From Victivallales bacterium (GTDB lineage Bacteria; Verrucomicrobiota; Lentisphaeria; Victivallales; JAADHT01), in NCBI GenBank assembly GCA_016930955.1, contig JAFGFR010000297.1:1-6440 (forward strand): a stretch of DNA of 6,440 bases, read 5' to 3'. Positions 4,592 through 6,440 of this stretch are shown here, in pieces. The notes under the pieces were generated by a model, which did not search any database, had not been told where the DNA came from, and was given only the letters and a program-made list of their open reading frames with translations. Every line of letters begins with the position of its first letter. Positions within the stretch are counted from its first letter, which is position 1. The position numbers and the translations under genes were made by a program.

Positions 4592-6040
4592 ATGCAGGAT
4601 ATTGCTGTTTTTGCCGTTGACTCCGCCACGGCATTGGGTGCGGAGTATGCCGACATGCGTATCGTTTGTGAGCGACAGAACCGTGTGGTGGTTGAACGCC
4701 GTTCGCTGAAGCTGATTGACGAGACCGAGAGCCAGGGCTACGGGATCCGGGTTTTGCGCGACGGCTTTTGGGGTTTTGCCTCGAGCACTGATTTCAGCAG
4801 AGATGCCGTGGCCGCCACCGCTCATTTGGCAATACAGACGGCTGTCGCTTCGTCCGCGGTCCCCAAGGCACTGCCTTCACGCATGGCGGTGGCGCCGGCC
4901 TCGGTCGCCACGCTGTCGGGCCCGTGTATGGAGGATCCTTTTGCCGTCTCCCACAGCGAGAAGGCGGACTTGTTGTTGGCCGCGACCGACGCGATGCTTA
5001 ATGTTGCGAATGTTGTGACGGCATTCGGCGTGCTGCAGTTTATCCGTCGCCGTCGAGTCATCGCCAATAGCGACGGCAGCTGTCTGGACCTGACGACGAC
5101 TTTTGCCAATCCGATTTTGGCGGCCACGGCGGTGGTGGGTGATGAGTCGCAGAGCCGCCAATATCAAGGCGGAGCGAGTCAGGCTGGATATGAGTTCATC
5201 CGCGGCTTAGACTTGCCGGGTCAGTCGCGCGGTTTGGCAGAGGAGGCTGTGCTCAAATGCCATGCCGCTGAGTGTCCACAGGGTGTGATGGATTTGGTGC
5301 TTGATCCGATGCATTTGGCGCTGACAATGCACGAGTCGGTCGGGCATCCGACTGAGTTGGATCGTATTCTGGGCTGGGAAGCGAACATGGCCGGCCGAAG
5401 TTTCGTGCGCACCGAGGATGTCGGATCATTGGGCTATGGAAGCGATCTGGTCAATTTCACGGTCGATAACACCATGCCAGACGGGCTGGGGAGTTGGTTT
5501 TACGACGATGACGGTGTGGAGCTGCATCGTTATCCGCTGATCAGACGCGGCATTCTGGTAGGTTTGAACACCACGCGCGAGACCGTGCCGTTCATTGGTG
5601 TCAAGAGATCTAATGGCGGATGTCGTGCGGACGGTTTCGACCGAATGCCGATCAACCGCATACCAAATCTTGTCATGGATCCTGGCGCTGACGATGCCGT
5701 TACTCGTGACAGTCTTATAGCCGGGGTGTCCCGGGGCATCTATATACAGGGAATGGGGAGTTTTTCAATAGACCAGATGCGCAACAACTTCCAGTTCGGG
5801 GGGGATTTTTTCTGGCGTATCGAGAACGGGGAATTGGTGGAGCCTTTGAAGAAAGTGACCTACCAGGCTCAGACCCGCGATTTCTGGTCGAGTTGCGATG
5901 CTGTCGCCGGTGCGCCCGATTGGTGCCGGCACGGAGTCATGACCTGCGGCAAGGGCGAACCCATGCAGTTGATGTGCATGACCCATGGCGCCAGCCATAC
6001 AAGGTTTCGGAACATCAGTGTGGGAGGTGCCAAGCTATGA
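4592..6040 (+). CDS. tldD: TldD-like zinc metallopeptidase (TldD/PmbA family)
   Basis: Catalytic half of the TldD/TldE cytosolic protease, which threads unfolded peptides into a closed heterodimer. In characterised bacteria it matures ribosomal peptides such as microcin B17 and degrades small proteins such as CcdA. The 482 residues match the usual length (E. coli TldD 481). The zinc motif HESVGH is at 247-252, and a cysteine at 452 in TCGKGEP sits where the family has its third metal ligand region. The N-terminal domain shows GYGIRVLRDGFWGFASS near 48-64, and the end (HGASHTRFRNISVG) is typical. ATG at 4592 has GAGGG (4579-4583) 8 bases upstream; the ATG at 4574 has no such site, so the later start is chosen. 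It overlaps the next gene by ATGA and is divergent from the plcP operon. Confidence 0.9.
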   Translation: MQDIAVFAVDSATALGAEYADMRIVCERQNRVVVERRSLKLIDETESQGYGIRVLRDGFWGFASSTDFSRDAVAATAHLAIQTAVASSAVPKALPSRMAVAPASVATLSGPCMEDPFAVSHSEKADLLLAATDAMLNVANVVTAFGVLQFIRRRRVIANSDGSCLDLTTTFANPILAATAVVGDESQSRQYQGGASQAGYEFIRGLDLPGQSRGLAEEAVLKCHAAECPQGVMDLVLDPMHLALTMHESVGHPTELDRILGWEANMAGRSFVRTEDVGSLGYGSDLVNFTVDNTMPDGLGSWFYDDDGVELHRYPLIRRGILVGLNTTRETVPFIGVKRSNGGCRADGFDRMPINRIPNLVMDPGADDAVTRDSLIAGVSRGIYIQGMGSFSIDQMRNNFQFGGDFFWRIENGELVEPLKKVTYQAQTRDFWSSCDAVAGAPDWCRHGVMTCGKGEPMQLMCMTHGASHTRFRNISVGGAKL

Positions 6041-6440
6041 GGAAGCGCGAGGATATACAGGCTTTGATCGGGCAAATCCTGGCGTTGGTCAGAGCCGACG
6101 AGGCGCGCGTGGACTACTGGAGCAGGCGCGAGCTCGCCGCACGTTTGGGAGAAAATGTCATCACCCAGAATCTTTGCACCTCCGAGGAGTGTGTGCGCTT
6201 ACATGTGGCCAACGGACACCGCCATGGCAGCGCGATCACCAACTGTCTGGATGTGGATTCCCTGAGGGAGTTGGTGCATCGTGCCGAGAGCATCGCCGGC
6301 AGCGTGCCTGATGATCCCGAGGCGATGCCGGTGCTTGGTCCCCAAGAATATCCGGAGGTGCCGCCAAGGTATTACGAGGAGGTCTCCAATCTGACACCGG
6401 TGGATGTCGCCGGGCAAATTGCCGATGCCATTGCCCCTGT
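6037..6440 (+). CDS. tldE: TldE/PmbA-like partner of TldD, N-terminal part (cut by window end)
   Basis: The first 134 codons are present and the gene runs off the right edge. ATG at 6037 overlaps the tldD stop by ATGA and has GGAGGT (6023-6028) 8 bases upstream, so start and coupling are firm. The residues look like the N-terminal domain of TldD/PmbA proteins: LGENVITQNLCTSEECVRLH near 39-58, then GHRHGSAITNCLDVDSLREL near 62-81, then AESIAG and the PDDPE and YPEV segments. In this family the TldE member lacks the HExxxH motif and serves as the non-catalytic half of the heterodimer; that region is outside the window, so the TldE rather than TldD assignment rests on gene order. Some annotations name this gene pmbA. 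Confidence 0.78.
   Translation, partial: MRKREDIQALIGQILALVRADEARVDYWSRRELAARLGENVITQNLCTSEECVRLHVANGHRHGSAITNCLDVDSLRELVHRAESIAGSVPDDPEAMPVLGPQEYPEVPPRYYEEVSNLTPVDVAGQIADAIAP

Noticed and set aside
4346..4825. N-terminal extension of the plcP frame up to an ATG-like start at 4825 (426 residues)
   Set aside because: It overlaps the start of tldD on the other strand, carries no motif, and makes the protein far longer than the family; GTG 4345 with its Shine-Dalgarno fits the conserved domain start.

Overview
The window is bacterial DNA: genes are tightly packed, ATGA stop/start overlaps are frequent and Shine-Dalgarno sites are clear. It has two divergent gene blocks separated by a 246-base control region. 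The first ~75 bases are visibly more AT-rich than the rest. The taxon cannot be fixed from the sequence. Betaine-lipid genes occur in alphaproteobacteria and are also reported from other environmental phyla, so a member of a less-studied phylum is possible, but that is a guess.

Leftward block (minus strand, 4345 down to 67): four genes run head to tail. The first is a PlcP-type calcineurin-fold phospholipase C. It overlaps btaA (S-adenosylmethionine:diacylglycerol 3-amino-3-carboxypropyltransferase) by ATGA, and btaA overlaps btaB (the N-methyltransferase) by ATGA. A fourth gene, not recognised, starts within a few bases of the btaB stop. The first three form a complete lipid-remodelling pathway. 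PlcP would strip the phosphate head group from membrane phospholipids to leave diacylglycerol, BtaA would add the homoserine moiety from SAM, and BtaB would trimethylate it to the phosphorus-free betaine lipid DGTS. In characterised bacteria this is a phosphate-starvation response. The fourth gene (about 558 residues) is the best candidate here for something undescribed. Its most plausible start is a non-standard ATA codon placed 7 bases after a strong Shine-Dalgarno, in the same frame as btaB and separated from it by a single TGA.

Control region (4346-4591): on the plcP side there are 11-bp-spaced direct repeats resembling the architecture of a PhoB/PhoP-type box, then a weak -10-like hexamer. 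Two tight hairpins follow directly upstream of the start codon, and the second buries the plcP ribosome-binding site. In the middle lies a 14-bp perfect palindrome (18 of 20 bases when extended). On the tldD side there are three overlapping, mutually exclusive stems built from three GCAAGA half-sites.

Rightward block (plus strand, 4592 to the window end): a TldD-type zinc metallopeptidase with an intact HExxxH motif overlaps by ATGA the start of its TldE/PmbA-type partner, which is cut by the window end. The first 61 bases may hold the last 19 codons of a plus-strand gene converging on the unknown gene. No RNA genes, CRISPR arrays or complete mobile elements were seen.
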